From NCBI RefSeq assembly GCF_015751905.1, contig NZ_JADOUF010000001.1:4216001-4280000 (forward strand): a stretch of 64,000 nucleotides of DNA. The letters are read 5' to 3'. The DNA comes from Longispora fulva (GTDB taxonomy: Bacteria > Actinomycetota > Actinomycetes > Mycobacteriales > Micromonosporaceae). Position 1 is the first letter of the stretch; each line of letters begins with the position of its first letter. The notes beneath the pieces were generated by a model. It had not been told where the DNA came from. It did not search any database and saw only the letters and a program-made list of their open reading frames with translations. Shown here piece by piece: positions 35,403 through 44,020 of this stretch. Position numbers and translations under genes: made by a program.

Positions 35403-36922
35403 ACCTGCGAAGAAGCACCGTCCTGCTCGGGACGGTGGCGGCGCTACTACTGCCCCCGACGGGCGCGCTCGCCCTGCCGGACGCCGCCGGCTATGAGGCC
35501 GAGAACGGCACGTTGTCCCAGGCCGTGGTCGAGTCCAACCACGCCGGGTACACCGGCACCGGGTTCGTCAACTACGACAACGTGGCCGGCGGGTACGTCG
35601 AGTTCACCGTGCCGGCGACCACGACCGGGCCGGCGACGCTGACGTTCCGGTACGCCAACGGGACCACCGGGGACCGGCCGCTCGCCGTGGCCGTCAACGG
35701 CACGGCCACGGCCACCGCGTTCCCGGCGACCGGCGCGTGGACCACGTGGCGGACGGTCACGGTGACCGCCACGCTCGTGGCCGGGCCGAACACCGTCCGG
35801 GCGACCGCGGCGACGGCGGCCGGCGGCCCCAACCTCGACTCGGTGACGGTCGGGGGCCAGGCCGGCACCGACTGGTCCGTGGCCGTGACCGACTCGACGA
35901 TGCGGCGCAAGACCCCGGACACGCTCGGCGGCTGGGGCTACACCGAGGGGCTGTACCTGTACGGGCAGTACCTCGTCTACCAGCGCACCCACGACCCCCG
36001 CCTGCTGTCCTACCTGCGGGCGTGGGCGGACCGGTTCGTCGCCGCCGACGGGAGCGTCGGTTTCTCCTTCAACAACCTCGACCAGATGCAGTCGGGCAAC
36101 GTGCTGCTGCTGTTGGCGAGGGAGACCGGGCAGGCGAAGTACCAGAAGGCGGCGAAGAAGATCCGGGACCGGCTGCGCACGTACCCGACCACGGGCGACG
36201 GCGGGCTGATCCACGCGACGAGCAAGACCGGGCAGCTGTGGGCGGACGGCTCGTTCATGGTGGTGCCGTTCATCATCCGGTACGGGCACCAGTTCGGCGA
36301 GGCCCAGTGGGGCGACGACCTTGCGGCCCAGCAGCTCCTCGTCTACGCCTCCCACCTCCAGCAGAGCAACGGGCTGCTGCTGCACGCCTACGACGAGACG
36401 AGGTCGCAGAGCTGGGCGGACAGGCAGACCGGCCTGTCCTCGCAGTACTGGTGCCGGGCCATCGGCTGGTACGGCATGGCCGCGATCGACACCCTCGAAC
36501 TCCTCCCCGCCGACCACCCGAAACGCGCCGCGATCGTCGACTCGCTCCGCCGACTCGTCGCCGGGTACGCGCGCTACCAGGACCCGGCCACCGGGCGCTG
36601 GTTCCAGGTCGTCGACCGCGGCGAGCTGGCGGGCAACTGGACCGAGACGTCGTGCTCGGCGATGTACGCGTTCACGGTCGACCGGGCCGTCCAGCGCGGC
36701 TACGTGGACGCGTCCTACCAGCCGGTCGCCGACCGGGGCTACCGGGGCGTGCTCGGCAAGGTGGGAAAGAACTCCGACGGGCTGAGCGACGTGGCCGACA
36801 TCAGCGTCGGCACGAACGTGGGCGACCTTAACTACTACCTGAGCCGCACCCGGGCCACGAACGACCTGCACGGCCTCGGCGCGTTCCTGATCATGAACGA
36901 ACAGCTGGGCCCGGTGGGCTGA
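35399..36922 (+). CDS. Secreted CBM35-GH105 unsaturated glucuronyl/rhamnogalacturonyl hydrolase
   Basis: The 507-residue protein has a signal peptide (1-25; ALLLPPTGALA), then a CBM35-like module (about 30-157; YEAENGTLSQAVVESNHAGYTGTGFVNYDN). The (alpha/alpha)6 GH105 domain (about 160-505) follows, with GGWGYTEGLYLYGQYLVYQRT, GQLWADGSFMVVPFI and QYWCRAIGWYGMAAID. GH105 removes the unsaturated uronate left by pectate or rhamnogalacturonan lyases, yielding 5-keto-4-deoxyuronate for KduI. Its ATG overlaps the pqqE stop, so it is translationally coupled to the PQQ operon. It has no upstream RBS gap of its own. Confidence 0.9.
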   Translation: MNLRRSTVLLGTVAALLLPPTGALALPDAAGYEAENGTLSQAVVESNHAGYTGTGFVNYDNVAGGYVEFTVPATTTGPATLTFRYANGTTGDRPLAVAVNGTATATAFPATGAWTTWRTVTVTATLVAGPNTVRATAATAAGGPNLDSVTVGGQAGTDWSVAVTDSTMRRKTPDTLGGWGYTEGLYLYGQYLVYQRTHDPRLLSYLRAWADRFVAADGSVGFSFNNLDQMQSGNVLLLLARETGQAKYQKAAKKIRDRLRTYPTTGDGGLIHATSKTGQLWADGSFMVVPFIIRYGHQFGEAQWGDDLAAQQLLVYASHLQQSNGLLLHAYDETRSQSWADRQTGLSSQYWCRAIGWYGMAAIDTLELLPADHPKRAAIVDSLRRLVAGYARYQDPATGRWFQVVDRGELAGNWTETSCSAMYAFTVDRAVQRGYVDASYQPVADRGYRGVLGKVGKNSDGLSDVADISVGTNVGDLNYYLSRTRATNDLHGLGAFLIMNEQLGPVG

Positions 36923-36959
36923 GCCCGGCCTGGGCTCGGCGCCGCAGGCTGAGCCGGGA

Positions 36960-36991
36960 GGCGGGCACCTGACCTGTGTCGGGTGCCCGCC
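36960..36991. terminator. Hairpin ending the pqq-GH105 operon
   Basis: GGCGGGCACC (36960-36969) and GGTGCCCGCC (36982-36991) form a 10-bp stem, extended by an inner GAC/GTC pairing, 38 bp after the GH105 stop and 40 bp from the convergent IclR stop. Confidence 0.65.
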
Positions 36992-37030
36992 GCCGGACCG
37001 GGCCGGCCGGGTCGTCGGTGCCGGGTGCCG

Positions 37031-37837
37031 TCACGCCGCCGTTCGCGGGTACTGCTGCGCGCCCAGGGCCGCCGACACCTCGTGCGCCGCCCGGACCACG
37101 TGCGGGGCGACCCGGCAGGCCTGGTCGCGTTCCATGTCGAACACCAGGCCGGACACGCTGACCGCGCCCACCGGCACGTTGCGGTGGTCCACCACCACCG
37201 CCGCGACGCACCGGATCCTGGCCACGTTCTCCTCGTCGTCGAACGACCAGCGCCGGACCCGGATCGTGGACAGGTGCGCCACCAGGGACGGGATCGTCGC
37301 AATCGTGCGCGGGGTGCGCGGCGGCAGCCCGGTCCTGCTGATGATCGCGCGCATCTCCCGGTCGGGCAACGCGGCGAGGATCGCCTTGCCGATCGCCGTA
37401 CTGTGCAGCGGGAACGTCGCCCCGACCCGCGAGCGCATCCCGTACGCGCCCCGGCCGTCGAGCTTGTCGACGTAGACGGCCTCGTCGCCCTGGCGGACCC
37501 CGAAGTGCACCGTGTAGCCCGACTGCTCGCACAGGGCGTGCAGGGCGGGGCGGGCCGCGCGGGCCAGGTCCGAGTCGTCCCCGGCCCGGCCGGCGAGCCG
37601 CAGCACCGCCGGCCCGAGCAGGTACTCGTGCTCGTCGCCGTCGCGCACCCAGCCCAGGGCCACGAACTCCTGCAGGATCCGGTGCACCGTGGACACCGGC
37701 AGGTTCGTCGCCCGGGCGAGCTGGGAGACCCGCCGGTGGCTGGCCAGGGCCTCCAACACCGCGACCGCCTTGGCGATCGCGGTCGGGGTCGGTGCGGGGA
37801 GCATGGCCTGGGTACGGGTAGCGATCGCCCTGGTCAT
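37031..37837 (-). CDS. IclR-family regulator (KdgR-like position)
   Basis: The 268-residue protein has a winged helix near residues 20-75 (AIAKAVAVLEALASHRRVSQLARATNLPVSTVHRILQEF). The C-terminal sensor domain contains GKAILAALPDREM and VVVDHRNVPVGAVSVSGLVFDMERD. It lies between the GH105 gene and kduD-kduI, separated from the latter only by the TnpB element, so control of pectin catabolism like enterobacterial KdgR (also IclR) is a reasonable inference. No operator could be defined. Confidence 0.88.
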   Translation of the reverse strand: MTRAIATRTQAMLPAPTPTAIAKAVAVLEALASHRRVSQLARATNLPVSTVHRILQEFVALGWVRDGDEHEYLLGPAVLRLAGRAGDDSDLARAARPALHALCEQSGYTVHFGVRQGDEAVYVDKLDGRGAYGMRSRVGATFPLHSTAIGKAILAALPDREMRAIISRTGLPPRTPRTIATIPSLVAHLSTIRVRRWSFDDEENVARIRCVAAVVVDHRNVPVGAVSVSGLVFDMERDQACRVAPHVVRAAHEVSAALGAQQYPRTAA

Positions 37838-37879
37838 CTGTAGTCCGCCGTAACGCTGGACTTCGGTGGTTTGAACATG

Positions 37880-38778
37880 GACTTCCTCCTCAATGGATCA
37901 TCCTGTACGCTGTCGTCATGAGTTCTAGAACTGTGAAGCGGATGTACCGCTACCGCTTCTACCCGACGGAAACTCAGGCCAAGGAACTGACGCGAACATT
38001 CGGCTGCGTGCGCTACGTCTACAACCGCGTACTCGCGGAGCGAAGTCGACTGTTCCTGGTGGAGTCCCGGGTGAGGGCTTTGGACCCCACCGACGGTCGC
38101 GTCGGCGTGGACGCGGGCCTGACGCACCTCCTGACCCTGTCCACCGGCGAGAAGATTGACAATCCTCGCCACGCGTTGGCCGAACGGCGTCGGCTCGCCC
38201 GCGCACAACAGACGCTGGCCCGCAAACAGAAAGGATCCAACAATCGCGTCAAGGCGCGCGGCCGCGTGGCGAGAATCCACGCCCGAATCGCGGATCGCCG
38301 TTCTGACCTTCTGCACAAGGTGTCCACCCGACTCGTCCGCGAGAATCAAACGGTCGTGATCGAGGACCTTGCGGTGCACAACATGGTCAAGAACAGATCC
38401 CTGGCCTACGCGATCTCCGACGCGGGATGGGCCGACCTGCGTCGCAGGATCGAATACAAATCCGACTGGTACGGACGGGAACTGATCGTTCTGAACCGCT
38501 GGTACCCCTCGACGAAGTTGTGCTCCGAGTGCGGACACCTCGTGGACCACGTCCCCCTGGGCACCCGGTCCTGGACCTGCCCGGCCTGCAACACCGCCCA
38601 CGACCGCGATGTGAACGCCGCCAGAAACATTCTCGCCGCAGGGCTTGCGGAGAGAGTAAACGCCTGTGGAGACCACGTAAGTCCTCCTCTCTGAGCGGGC
38701 AGCGGTCGTTGAAGCAGGAACCATCCCGGCAAGCAGTGAGCTGCTGGGAGTCCTCACCCCATGGGCGAGGAGGAAGTC
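37880..38778 (+). mobile_element. Decayed TnpB-only IS200/IS605-type (IS1341-like) element
   Basis: The region holds a tnpB remnant with no tnpA. Its right end shows the usual IS605 terminal hairpin, TCCTCACCCC-ATGGGCGAGGA, followed by GGAAGTCAA, the part that forms the 3' end of the omega RNA scaffold. GACTTCCTCCTC at 37880-37891 is the exact reverse complement of GAGGAGGAAGTC at 38767-38778, so the two edges carry a 12-bp inverted repeat. The left boundary is not certain. The base composition inside is visibly less GC-rich than the neighbours. The right end meets the stop codon of kduD. Confidence 0.7.
37918..38694 (+). pseudogene. tnpB: Internally deleted TnpB (IS605 family RNA-guided nuclease)
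   Basis: The reading frame gives 258 residues, versus about 370-410 for full-length TnpB. The N-terminus (YRYRFYPTETQAKELTRTFGCVRYVYNRVLAERSR) joins directly to the RuvC start (GRVGVDAGLTHLLTLSTGEKI), so about 120-130 residues of the middle are missing. RuvC-II Glu (VVIEDLAVHNM), the zinc finger (CSECG...CPACN) and RuvC-III Asp (DRDVNAARNI) remain. The C-terminal tail is also frameshifted: a typical tail (SGQRSLKQEPSRQA) reads in another frame downstream. It is probably inactive as a nuclease. Confidence 0.85.
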
Positions 38779-39526
38779 AACGGGCCATCCACCCTCCGTC
38801 CACGACGAGCACGTGTCCGTGCACGTAGTCCGACGCGGGCGCGGCCAGGAAGACCACCGCGCCCGCCACATCCTCCGGTTCGCCCCACCGGCCGGCGGGG
38901 ATCCGGGTACTGATCTCCGGCTCGCGCCGGGGGTCCGCGCGCAACGCCGCCGTGTTCGCCGTGCCGATGTAGCCCGGCGCGATCGCGTTGACGTTCACGG
39001 CGTCGCCCGCCCACTCGTTCGCCAGGGCCTTGGTGAGGCCGGCGACCCCGTGCTTGCTGGCCGCGTACGCCGGCACCCGCACGCCGCCCTGGAACGACAG
39101 CAGGGAGGCCACGTTGACGATCTTGCCGCCGCCGCGGGCGCGCATCGGGGCACCGAACAGCTGGCAGAGCAGAAACACCGCGTCGAGGTTGACGTCGAGG
39201 ACGGCCCGCCAGTCGGCGTAGGTCGTCTCGGCGGCCGGGGCGCGGCGGATCGTGCCGGCGTTGTTGACCAGGATGTCCACCGTGTGCCGGTCGAGGACCC
39301 GATGGGCTGCCTCCCGGACGACCTCCGCGTCGTCCAGGTCGGCGCACACGACGGACACCGCACGGCCCCGCTCCGCGACCAGCGCGGCGACGTCGTCGAC
39401 CGCGCCGGGTCCCCGGCCCCACAGGACGAGGTCCGCCCCGGCGTCGGCGAGGGCCAGGGCCGTGGCCCGGCCGATGCCGCCCCGCGCGCCGGTGACGAGC
39501 GCCGTCCGTCCGGCCAGGTCGAACAT
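38777..39526 (-). CDS. kduD: 2-dehydro-3-deoxy-D-gluconate 5-dehydrogenase
   Basis: This 249-residue SDR shows TGARGGIGRATALALADAGAD (cofactor), NNAGTIRR, the Ser of NVASLLSFQGG, YAASKHG (catalytic Tyr/Lys) and the KduD ending GHVLVVDGGWMAR. It reduces 2,5-diketo-3-deoxygluconate (DKII) to 2-keto-3-deoxygluconate. It follows kduI with a 1-bp TGATG overlap. Its TGA stop (38777-38779) coincides with the terminal GTCAA of the TnpB element, so the element ends exactly here. The protein looks full length. Confidence 0.92.
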   Translation of the reverse strand: MFDLAGRTALVTGARGGIGRATALALADAGADLVLWGRGPGAVDDVAALVAERGRAVSVVCADLDDAEVVREAAHRVLDRHTVDILVNNAGTIRRAPAAETTYADWRAVLDVNLDAVFLLCQLFGAPMRARGGGKIVNVASLLSFQGGVRVPAYAASKHGVAGLTKALANEWAGDAVNVNAIAPGYIGTANTAALRADPRREPEISTRIPAGRWGEPEDVAGAVVFLAAPASDYVHGHVLVVDGGWMAR

Positions 39527-40392
39527 CACCGCAGTTCCCCGGTCGCGACGTGGTCCATGTCGTCGTAGGCGGTGTTCTCGCCGGCCATCGCCCACACGAA
39601 GCTGTAGTGGGCGGTGCCCGCGCCGAAGTGCACCGACCACGGCGGGCTGAGCACGGCCTGGACGTCGGCGACGACCAGGGACCTGGTCCGGTCGGGCGGT
39701 CCGGCCACGTGCAGGACCCGCTCGCCGTCGGCGAGGTCGAAGTAGAGGTACGCCTCGGTGCGCCGCTCGTGGGTGTGGCACGGCATGGTGTTCCACACGC
39801 TGCCCTCGGCGAGGCTGGTGATCCCGAGGACGAGCTGGCTGGAGCGGATCCCGTCGGCGTGCACGTAGCGGCGGACGGTGCGGACGTTCGCGTGCGCGGC
39901 GTCCCCGAGGTGCAGCGCGTCCACCTCCGCGGCCCGCGCCAGTGTCGTCGGATGACTATCGTGGGCCGGGGCGGAGACCAGGTAGAACCGGGCTTCGCCG
40001 TCGAAGGTGACCGGGCCGGAGCCCCGGCCGACGTAGAGGACGTCGTGGGCGGACATCGGGTACAAAGAGCCGCCGACCGTGACGCCGCCCGGGCCGGACA
40101 GGCACACCACGGCCAGTTCGCGGCGGTCACAGAACGCTGTCGCGCGCAGCTCCGCCGGCACCGGCAGGGTCAGCGGACCGGAGGCGGGCCATGCGCCGCC
40201 GAGGATCACCCGGTCGTGGTGGCTGAGGGTCAGCCGCACCTCGTCCCGGACGAACAGCCGTTCGACGAGGAACCGACTCCGGAGCTCGTCAGTACTCAGA
40301 GTGACGAACTCGTCCGGATGCGTCGCGTGTCGGGTGTGCACAGTCACTCTTTTCCGTGTCACGGGAAGGCGTTCCCTCGGATCGGATTCCAT
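39526..40392 (-). CDS. kduI: 4-deoxy-L-threo-5-hexosulose-uronate ketol-isomerase
   Basis: This 288-residue cupin-like enzyme converts 5-keto-4-deoxyuronate (DKI), the product of pectin lyases plus GH105, to DKII. Zn ligands lie in TMPCHTHERRTEAYLYFDL (His-x-His-x4-Glu) and VHFGAGTAHYSFVWAMAGEN (His). LRSRFLVERLF is the family N-terminus. ATG at 40392 has GGAG about 12 bp upstream; a GTG about 17 codons inside would give a start closer to enterobacterial KduI. It overlaps kduD and is divergent from the GH27 gene. Confidence 0.92.
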   Translation of the reverse strand: MESDPRERLPVTRKRVTVHTRHATHPDEFVTLSTDELRSRFLVERLFVRDEVRLTLSHHDRVILGGAWPASGPLTLPVPAELRATAFCDRRELAVVCLSGPGGVTVGGSLYPMSAHDVLYVGRGSGPVTFDGEARFYLVSAPAHDSHPTTLARAAEVDALHLGDAAHANVRTVRRYVHADGIRSSQLVLGITSLAEGSVWNTMPCHTHERRTEAYLYFDLADGERVLHVAGPPDRTRSLVVADVQAVLSPPWSVHFGAGTAHYSFVWAMAGENTAYDDMDHVATGELR

Positions 40393-40418
40393 TCATCACT
40401 ATGACTCCTGGGAGGACT

Positions 40419-40437
40419 GGAAGCTAGCCTTACTAAC
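40419..40437 (+). promoter_or_regulatory. Putative operator, copy 3 of the CAZyme-associated motif
   Basis: GGAAGCTAGCCTTACTAAC matches the chitosanase-site pattern at all twelve invariant positions (G-N2-AG-N2-A-N-CCTT-N-CT-N-AC). It lies in the 84-bp divergent gap between kduI and the GH27 gene, 39 bp before the latter, so it could act on either. Confidence 0.5.
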
Positions 40438-40476
40438 AATTGAGATCCGATGACCTGCCGATCGAGGGAGAACCCG

Positions 40477-42117
40477 ATGCGAAGAGTTCCGATGTGGCTC
40501 GCTGCTGCCCTCGTGGCGGCGGCCGGGATCGCGGTGCCAGCCCAGCCGGCGGCCGCGCTCGAGAACGGCCTGGCCCGCACGCCGCCGATGGGGTTCAACA
40601 ACTGGAACACGACCCACTGCACGGCGACGTTCAACGAGGCGATGGTCAAGGGGGTCGCCGACACGTTCGTCTCGGCCGGACTGCGGGACGCCGGGTACCG
40701 GTACGTGAACATCGACGACTGCTGGGCGGAGAAGACCCGCGACGCGGCCGGCAACCTCGTCCCGCAGCACACCCGGTTCCCGCACGGGATCAAGGCCGTC
40801 GCCGACTACGTGCACGCCAAGGGCCTCAAGTTCGGGCTCTACACCAGCGCCGGCACGAAGACCTGCAACGGGGCGGACGGCTTCCCCGGCGGACTCGACC
40901 ACGAGCAGCAGGACGCGAACCTGTTCGCCTCGTGGGGCGTGGACTACCTCAAGTACGACAACTGCAACAACCAGGGGGTCGACGCGCAGGTCCGGTACAA
41001 GCGGATGCGGGACGCGTTGCAGGCCACCGGCCGGCCGATCGCGTACAGCATCTGCGAGTGGGGGCGCTCCGACCCGAAGGTGTGGACGTGGGGCGAACCG
41101 GTCGGCAACCTGTGGCGCACCACGGGCGACATCTCGGACACCTGGTCGAGCATGATCGGCAAGGCGCACGCCAACGACGACCTGGCGCGGTACGCCGGGC
41201 CCGGGCACTGGAACGATCCGGACATGCTGGAGGTGGGGAACGGGGGGATGACGGACACCGAGTACCGGACCCACTTCAGCCTGTGGGCCGTGATGGCCGC
41301 TCCTCTGCTGATCGGCTCCGACATCCGCACCGCCTCCGCCGCGACACTGGCCATCCTCACCAACACCGACGTGATCGCCGTCGACCAGGACGTCCTCGGC
41401 GCCCAGGCCACGGTCGTCAGTTCCTCGGCCGGCCTCGTCGTCTACAGCAAGCCCCTCGCGAACGGGGACCGCGCCGTGGCCCTGCTCAACGAGACCGGGG
41501 CCAGCGCCACCGTGAGCACCACGGCCGCGGCGGTGGGGCTGGGCGGGGCATCGTCGTACACGCTGAAGGACCTGTGGTCGAAGGCCTCGCGCGGCACGAC
41601 CGGGACGATCAGCGCCACCGTGCCCTCGCACGGCACGGTGCTCTACCGGGTGTCGAAAGGCCAGCTCACGCCGCCGCCGGCCGGCACGTCGCAGCTGTCG
41701 GCGCTGTCGTGGACGTCGGCGGTCAACGGCTGGGGACCGGTGGAGAAGGACCGCAGCAACGGGGAGAAGGCCGCCGGCGACGGGAAGCCGCTGACCATCG
41801 GAGGCGTCGGTTACGCCCACGGCCTGGGCACGCACGCGGCCAGCGACATCAGTTTCCACCTGGGCGGCCGGTGCACGACCGTGACGGCCGAGGTGGGCGT
41901 CGACGACGAGAAGACCCTCGGCAGCGTGGTGTTCCAGCTCTGGCGGGACGGCACGAAGATCGCCGACAGCGGCGTCCGGACGGCATCGCAGGGGGCGCTG
42001 CACCTGGTCGGGGACATTTCCGGGGGTACGACGCTGCGACTGGTCGTCACCGACGGCGGGGACGGGGTGAACTCCGACCACGCCGACTGGGCGGACGCGA
42101 AGGTGACCTGCGCCTGA
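40477..42117 (+). CDS. Secreted GH27 alpha-galactosidase with C-terminal NPCBM domain
   Basis: The 546-residue protein has a signal peptide (1-27; ALVAAAGIAVPAQPAAA), then a GH27 TIM barrel starting LARTPPMGFNNWN. The nucleophile is D161 (YLKYDNCN) and the acid/base D218 (LWRTTGDIS). A beta-sandwich runs to about residue 395. After a Pro-rich linker comes an NPCBM/CBM51-like domain (about 405-545; ALSWTSAVNGWGPVEKDRSNGE, GLGTHAASDISFHLGG). It releases terminal alpha-galactose from galactomannan-type side chains (beta-L-arabinopyranosidase is a known alternative in GH27). ATG at 40477 has GAGGGAGA 6 bp upstream. It ends in a strong terminator. Confidence 0.93.
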   Translation: MRRVPMWLAAALVAAAGIAVPAQPAAALENGLARTPPMGFNNWNTTHCTATFNEAMVKGVADTFVSAGLRDAGYRYVNIDDCWAEKTRDAAGNLVPQHTRFPHGIKAVADYVHAKGLKFGLYTSAGTKTCNGADGFPGGLDHEQQDANLFASWGVDYLKYDNCNNQGVDAQVRYKRMRDALQATGRPIAYSICEWGRSDPKVWTWGEPVGNLWRTTGDISDTWSSMIGKAHANDDLARYAGPGHWNDPDMLEVGNGGMTDTEYRTHFSLWAVMAAPLLIGSDIRTASAATLAILTNTDVIAVDQDVLGAQATVVSSSAGLVVYSKPLANGDRAVALLNETGASATVSTTAAAVGLGGASSYTLKDLWSKASRGTTGTISATVPSHGTVLYRVSKGQLTPPPAGTSQLSALSWTSAVNGWGPVEKDRSNGEKAAGDGKPLTIGGVGYAHGLGTHAASDISFHLGGRCTTVTAEVGVDDEKTLGSVVFQLWRDGTKIADSGVRTASQGALHLVGDISGGTTLRLVVTDGGDGVNSDHADWADAKVTCA

Positions 42118-42131
42118 GCCGCCCCACGGAC

Positions 42132-42174
42132 GCGCGGAGGGCCCCGGACTCCGGGGAGGCGGGGCCCTCCGCGC
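42132..42174 (+). terminator. Strong intrinsic-type terminator after the GH27 gene
   Basis: A perfect 14-bp stem (GCGCGGAGGGCCCC / GGGGCCCTCCGCGC) with a 15-nt loop, followed by TTCTTC. Confidence 0.8.
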
Positions 42175-42285
42175 TTCTTCCCGCGTACCGGCCACCGACA
42201 CGCGTGGCCTGGGCGGATCGGGCCGGCGGGGCGGCCGACAGGATCGGGGCAGGTGTCGACGTAACCGTCTGGGGATCTTGATCTT

Positions 42286-43908
42286 TCAGGGGATCAGCCA
42301 GCCGAGGACCGGGGTCGACTGGAGGAAGACCAGGGCGCACAGGAACAGCAGCAGGGCCACGCTCCACGGGGCCACCTTGCGGAACAGGGTGCCCTCCTGC
42401 CCAACCAGCCCTGCGGCGGCAGTGCCGATCGCCAGGTTCTGCGGGGAGACCATCTTCGCGAGCACCCCGCCCGAGCTGTTCGCGGCGCCCAGCAGGATCG
42501 GGGACTCCCCGATCTTCGCGGCCGCCGTGGTCTGCAGTTTCGCGAACAGCGCGTTGGAGCCGGCGTCGGTGCCGGTGATCGCGACCCCGAACCAGCCGAC
42601 GATCGGCGACAGGAACGCGAAGAACGCGCCGGCCCCGGCGAGGAACAGGCCCAGGGTGGTGATCTGGCCGGACAGGTTCATCACGTAGGCGAGCGCGAAG
42701 ACGCAGAGAATGGTGACGATCGCATAGTTGAACTGGCGCAGCGTGCGGCCGTACGCGCGCAGGCCGTCGAGGGGCCGCACGGCCAGGACCAGCATCGTGA
42801 GCAGCCCGGAGACGAACAGCAGGGTGCCGGTCGCGCCGAACCAGTTCAGGGTGTAGGTGGCCAGGCCGACCGGCTTGCCTGCCGGGGTCAGCACGTGCAG
42901 GCCCGGCCAGGCGAACCTGCGGGTCGGGCCGTCCAGCCACCCCTTGACCGCGTCGATCTGGGCCAGGGCGAAGACGGCGATGATGATGGCGTACGGGGCG
43001 AACGCTCGGGCCACGTCGAGGCGGGAGTCCCCGGAGGCCGCAGCGCGGTCGGACCCGGGTGCCGCAGCGCGGTCGGACCCGGGTGCTTGGGCGAGGCGCT
43101 CGCTGGGCTTCCACACCCGACCCAGCACCACCACGGCCGCCGCCGACACCAACGCCGCGGCGATGTCACACAGCTTGTACGACCACGCCGACACCACGAA
43201 CTGGGTCACCGCGAACGACAACCCGGCCGTCAACGCCGCAGGCCACGCCCTGCGCAGTCCCCTGCGGCCGTCGGCGACCAGGAGCAGCACGAACGGGATC
43301 ACGAACGCCAGGAACGCCGTCTGTCGGCCGGCCATCGCGCCGAAGGTCTCCGCGCTCAGGCCGGTCTGCGCGCCCAGGATCGTGATCGGGTTGCCCAGGC
43401 CGCCGAACGCCACCGGGGCGGTGTCGGCCACCAGGGCCAGCACGATCGCCTTCATCGGGTGGAAGCCGATCGCGACCAGCATCACGGTGCAGATCGCGAC
43501 CGGGGAGCCGCCGCCGGCCAGGGCCTCGACCAGCGCGCCGAACGAGAACGCGATCACGATGGCCTGGACCCGCTGGTCGTCGCTGACGGTGGCGAAGGCG
43601 CGACGGAGTACCGCGAAGTGGCCGGTCGCGACGGTCATCGTGTAGATCCAGATCGCGTTGAACGTGATCCACAGGATCTGCAGGACGCTGGCGGCCATGC
43701 CGAGCAGCCCGGAGTCGAGGGCCTGGCCGAGGGACATGCCGTAGCCGAACACCGCGACGCCGAGCGCCACGGCGAGCGCGGCCAGGCCGGCCCATTGCGC
43801 CTTCCACCGTAGCCCGCCGAGCAGCAGGAGCAGCGCGAACAGGGGCAGTGATGCCAGGAGCGCCGACAGGGCGAGCGACCCCGTCGGGTTCGGGTTCTGG
43901 GTGTACAC
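42286..43908 (-). CDS. lctP: L-lactate permease (LctP/LldP family)
   Basis: This 540-residue membrane protein has about 13-14 helices. Its N-terminus YTQNPNPTGSLALSALLASLPL and FGALVEALAGGGSPVAI, DTAPVAFGGLGNPI, GWFGVAITGTDAGSNALF and SSGGVLAKMVSPQNLAIG are LctP signatures. It imports L-lactate (or glycolate) with protons. The start is GTG (43906-43908) after GGAGG. A cytoplasmic loop has an in-frame 8-residue duplication (APGSDRAA twice). It lies 0.9 kb from lutABC, separated by a methyltransferase gene, suggesting shared lactate metabolism. Confidence 0.93.
   Translation of the reverse strand: MYTQNPNPTGSLALSALLASLPLFALLLLLGGLRWKAQWAGLAALAVALGVAVFGYGMSLGQALDSGLLGMAASVLQILWITFNAIWIYTMTVATGHFAVLRRAFATVSDDQRVQAIVIAFSFGALVEALAGGGSPVAICTVMLVAIGFHPMKAIVLALVADTAPVAFGGLGNPITILGAQTGLSAETFGAMAGRQTAFLAFVIPFVLLLVADGRRGLRRAWPAALTAGLSFAVTQFVVSAWSYKLCDIAAALVSAAAVVVLGRVWKPSERLAQAPGSDRAAAPGSDRAAASGDSRLDVARAFAPYAIIIAVFALAQIDAVKGWLDGPTRRFAWPGLHVLTPAGKPVGLATYTLNWFGATGTLLFVSGLLTMLVLAVRPLDGLRAYGRTLRQFNYAIVTILCVFALAYVMNLSGQITTLGLFLAGAGAFFAFLSPIVGWFGVAITGTDAGSNALFAKLQTTAAAKIGESPILLGAANSSGGVLAKMVSPQNLAIGTAAAGLVGQEGTLFRKVAPWSVALLLFLCALVFLQSTPVLGWLIP
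43037..43084. repeat. Tandem 24-bp repeat within lctP
   Basis: Two exact adjacent copies of a 24-bp unit (43037-43060, 43061-43084) encode a duplicated eight-residue segment (APGSDRAA) in a predicted cytoplasmic loop; the frame is preserved. Confidence 0.85.
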
Positions 43909-44020
43909 GGCGTCCTCCGGGGTCGTGGGATCCCCAGGTCTACCGCAGCCGTGTCCCCAGGTCAGTGGCCGTTTCCGTGGGACGGCAAAATACGCTTCCC
44001 GGTCACCGCAGAATGGACGG

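Noticed and set aside
37880-37917. A tnpA gene for the IS605-type element
   Set aside because: Only 38 bp separate the left repeat from tnpB and the IclR gene lies beyond; no Y1 transposase motif is present.
40399-42201. Long minus-strand open frame opposite the GH27 gene
   Set aside because: Antisense to an obvious secreted alpha-galactosidase; no domain or RBS support.
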